DNA of 7,233 nucleotides, taken from contig NZ_JAKOOW010000017.1 in NCBI RefSeq assembly GCF_022288825.1, positions 63,493 to 70,725 of the forward strand, given 5' to 3'. Both the position numbers and the translations under genes were made by a program. This stretch comes from Kingella pumchi (GTDB taxonomy: Bacteria > Pseudomonadota > Gammaproteobacteria > Burkholderiales > Neisseriaceae). Numbering within the stretch: the first letter of the stretch is position 1; every line of letters starts with the position of its first letter. Positions 5,543-7,233 of the stretch are shown here, one piece after another. The notes under the pieces are model-generated. The model made no database searches. It was not told where the DNA came from and worked only from the letters and a program-made list of their open reading frames with translations.

Positions 5543-6754
5543 ATGAAACACACTATTCTTGCCGCTGTTATCGGTTTGCTTGCTGCCCATCCGGCTCTTG
5601 CCGAAACCATCCCCATGCCCGTGGAAAAACTGGGCGAAGTGCAGGGTGTGCCGTTTTACAAAGGCTACGGCTCGTCCATCGACGCAGACCCGCAAAACCC
5701 CAACCGTTTCTACGGCCTAACCGACCGCGGCCCCAATGCCGACGGCGGCGAAAACATCAAAATCTTCCTGCAGCCGGACTTCACGCCGAGCATTGGCCAT
5801 TTTGAAATCCAAACCAACGGCACGATTAAAAAACTGCGCGACATCCCGCTCAAAGACGCCAACGGCAAACCGCTCACCGGCCTGCCCAACCCCAAAGGCT
5901 ACGGCACATCCAAAGAAACCGTGGTCGATACCGACAAACATCTCTTGCAGCGCGACATCACCGGCATCGACAGCGAAGGGCTGGCAGTGATGAAAGACGG
6001 CACCTTCTGGGTGTCCGACGAATACGGCCCGCACATCGTGCACTTTGACCGCAACGGCTTCGAGCTCGAGCGCATGAGCCCGCGCGGCGTGAAAACCAAC
6101 GGCCGCCGCTTGCCCGCCATACTCGGCCATCTGCGCCCCAACCGCGGCATGGAAGGCTTGACCACCACGCCGAGCAACCGCGTATTGGTCGGCATCATGC
6201 AATCAGCCCTGCACAACCCCGGCAAAGCCGAAGTAAAAAACGAATCGGTAACGCGCATCTTGTCGTTTGATTTGGCAACAGGCAAAACCAAGCAATACCT
6301 GTACCGCCAAGGCGGCAACTATTGGAAAAACTCCGAAATCCGCGCCATCGACGAACACCGCTTTTTGGTGGACGAACACAACGGCAAAAACGTGAAGCAC
6401 GTTTACCTGATTGACCTGCGCGGCGCCACCGACGTTTCCGACCCCGTCGACAGCGAAAACGGCTTGAAAGTAAACGGCAAAGCCATTGAAGAAAACACTT
6501 GGGAAGAACTCGCCGCCGCCGGCATCAAGCCCGTAAGCAAAACGCTGGTAAGCGACGTAAAAAAAGACGTGGATTTTCAGTCGTCTAAATTTGAAGGTAT
6601 GTGGGTGGCAGACGGCGGCAAAACGCTGTGGATTATCAACGATGACGATTTCGGCATCGATTCCACAGACAACCACACCATCGTGCCCAAACGCCTGCCC
6701 AACGGCGAAACCGATGCCACGCGCCTGTACCGCATTCCGCTGAACATCAAATAA
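5543..6754 (+). CDS. Secreted phytase-like esterase-family protein
   Basis: The 403-residue product starts with a classic signal peptide (Lys2-His3, hydrophobic core 5-15, likely cut after PALA at 20, before Glu21), so it should act in the periplasm or outside the cell. The remainder matches the family called 'esterase-like activity of phytase', a beta-propeller-type fold. Landmarks are DRGPNADGG (61-69), GIDSEGLAV (141-149), FWVSDEYGP (155-163) with HFDRNG after it, RGMEGLT (201-207), KFEGMWV (349-355) and NDDDFGI (366-372). The repeated acidic turns suit metal, probably calcium, binding, as in beta-propeller phytases; this is inference. Substrate specificity cannot be read from the sequence, and many members of the family have no proven phytase activity. 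AAAGGA (5533-5538) stands four bases before the ATG. The gene has its own predicted promoter and a strong terminator, so it is a single-gene unit. Confidence 0.85.
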   Translation: MKHTILAAVIGLLAAHPALAETIPMPVEKLGEVQGVPFYKGYGSSIDADPQNPNRFYGLTDRGPNADGGENIKIFLQPDFTPSIGHFEIQTNGTIKKLRDIPLKDANGKPLTGLPNPKGYGTSKETVVDTDKHLLQRDITGIDSEGLAVMKDGTFWVSDEYGPHIVHFDRNGFELERMSPRGVKTNGRRLPAILGHLRPNRGMEGLTTTPSNRVLVGIMQSALHNPGKAEVKNESVTRILSFDLATGKTKQYLYRQGGNYWKNSEIRAIDEHRFLVDEHNGKNVKHVYLIDLRGATDVSDPVDSENGLKVNGKAIEENTWEELAAAGIKPVSKTLVSDVKKDVDFQSSKFEGMWVADGGKTLWIINDDDFGIDSTDNHTIVPKRLPNGETDATRLYRIPLNIK

Positions 6755-6764
6755 GCATCAAGCC

Positions 6765-6861
6765 AAAGGCAGCCTGCGTAGCGAAGCGGAGTTGCGAAGC
6801 TAAAACCTGTGTGCAAGGTTTTAGCTTCGCAACTCCGCTTCGCTACGCAGGCTGCCTTTTT
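6765..6861 (+). terminator. Terminator with a perfect 44-bp stem
   Basis: The arms at 6765-6808 and 6816-6859 are perfectly complementary, with a 7-nt loop (GTGTGCA) and a T run at 6857-6861. The outer stem is AAAGGCAGCCTG, a DUS lacking its last two bases. The next 25 bp (6777-6801 and 6823-6847) are unrelated to DUS, and the innermost 7 bp are AAAACCT/AGGTTTT. It lies ten bases after the stop codon of the phytase-like gene. The stem is much longer than termination requires. Confidence 0.9.
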
Positions 6862-6888
6862 ATGCCCGCCGCCATATTGCGGATAAGC

Positions 6889-6962
6889 GTAGGTTGGGCA
6901 TTCATGCCCGACTATGCCTGATATTGCGAAGGGAATTTGTCGGGCATCAATGCCCGACCTAC
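6889..6962. repeat. Inverted REP doublet 1
   Basis: Two 24-nt units face each other. Each has a GTAG foot and a 9-bp stem around a 2-nt loop. Unit one (6889-6912) has stem GTTGGGCAT / ATGCCCGAC with one G-T wobble. Unit two (6939-6962, reversed, ending CTAC) has GTCGGGCAT / ATGCCCGAC. A 5' GTRG foot plus a short palindrome is the signature of REP sequences mobilised by RAYT (REP-associated tyrosine) transposases. No such transposase gene is in the window. Confidence 0.8.
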
Positions 6963-6966
6963 TGCT

Positions 6967-6978
6967 TTCAGACGGCCT
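6967..6978 (-). repeat. AG-DUS, uptake word of a different dialect
   Basis: AGGCCGTCTGAA on the minus strand is a perfect copy of the AG-DUS typical of many Neisseria species. All other uptake words in the window are of the AGGCAGCCTGAA type. It sits in the 24 bp between the two REP doublets. Confidence 0.85.
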
Positions 6979-6986
6979 TTTGATGC

Positions 6987-7071
6987 GTAGGTCGGATACT
7001 TGTATCCGACGTTTTTCCGCAAAGGAACCCCAAGCATGCCAACGGCTGTCGGATTCGAGAATACGACCTAC
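6987..7071. repeat. Inverted REP doublet 2
   Basis: It has the same 24-nt architecture as doublet 1 with a different stem. Unit one (6987-7010) has a GTAG foot and the perfect stem GTCGGATAC / GTATCCGAC. Unit two (7048-7071, reversed) has stem GTCGGATTC / GAATACGAC with one mismatch and ends CTAC. The spacer is 37 bp, against 26 bp in doublet 1. Confidence 0.8.
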
Positions 7072-7233
7072 GAAACTTCCCCGCGCCGTCATTAGCTTAC
7101 GCAAGCCCGCCCAAACGGCGTCATTCCCGCGCAGGCGCACTACTGTCCGGAATAAAACCCCGCAACCCAAACAAAAAGGTTGCAGTCCAACGTTTTTACG
7201 GGTAAACCCCAGAGCGTCAACTCAAAAACATCG
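7072..7233. other. Non-coding tail with a half dRS3-like motif
   Basis: No gene with supporting features was found here. GTCATTCCCGCGCAGGCG (7120-7137) has the left ATTCCC half and centre of a neisserial dRS3 repeat but lacks the closing GGGAAT. A small hairpin, GCAACC / GGTTGC (7162-7167 and 7178-7183), encloses a 10-nt A-rich loop. The stretch may be part of a longer repeat cluster running beyond the right edge. Confidence 0.4.

Noticed and set aside
6577..7170. A 197-codon minus-strand frame at the right end.
   Set aside because: It reads through both REP doublets, the 44-bp hairpin and the antisense of the phytase-like gene. No coding features.

Overview
The window comes from a member of the Neisseriaceae with high GC. 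The clearest sign is a DNA uptake sequence (DUS) of the 'AG-king' dialect, AGGCAGCCTGAA, with twelve perfect copies on either strand plus several one-mismatch copies. CoaD and PepN also read like neisserial orthologues, and there is a Correia-type repeat. A Kingella-like or related lineage fits; the species cannot be fixed from this window.

Layout. (1) Positions 1-71 hold the 3' tail of an unidentified gene. (2) Positions 81-257 are a 177-bp imperfect palindrome, a MITE-like element. (3) From about 258 to 1263 lies the C-terminal half of a TonB-dependent siderophore receptor with no signal peptide or plug, read as a 5'-truncated pseudogene. (4) Positions 1264-1685, between convergent genes, carry a terminator, five 18-bp tandem units each holding a full DUS, a TTAA-ended hairpin element and the pepN terminator. 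(5) pepN (aminopeptidase N) is complete on the minus strand, 1686-4349. (6) The divergent pepN/coaD intergenic region is packed with repeats: a palindromic DUS inside the predicted pepN promoter, a Correia-like element, a predicted extended -10 promoter for coaD, and a 165-bp palindromic element between that promoter and coaD. (7) coaD (4847-5356) ends in an inverted-DUS terminator. (8) A secreted phytase-like esterase-family protein (5543-6754) has its own promoter and ends in a perfect 44-bp-stem hairpin. (9) Positions 6862-7233 hold no gene: two inverted REP doublets flank a DUS of a different dialect (AG-DUS), followed by a half dRS3-like motif.

The genes do not form an operon. pepN serves peptide catabolism, coaD coenzyme A synthesis, and the phytase-like protein acts outside the cytoplasm; the iron-uptake receptor is probably dead. 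No new enzymatic or defence system is visible. The unusual content is the repeat biology: DUS copies doubling as terminators, as part of a promoter and as tandem units, and at least three palindromic insertion-like elements, one next to a gene truncation and one in the leader of an essential gene.
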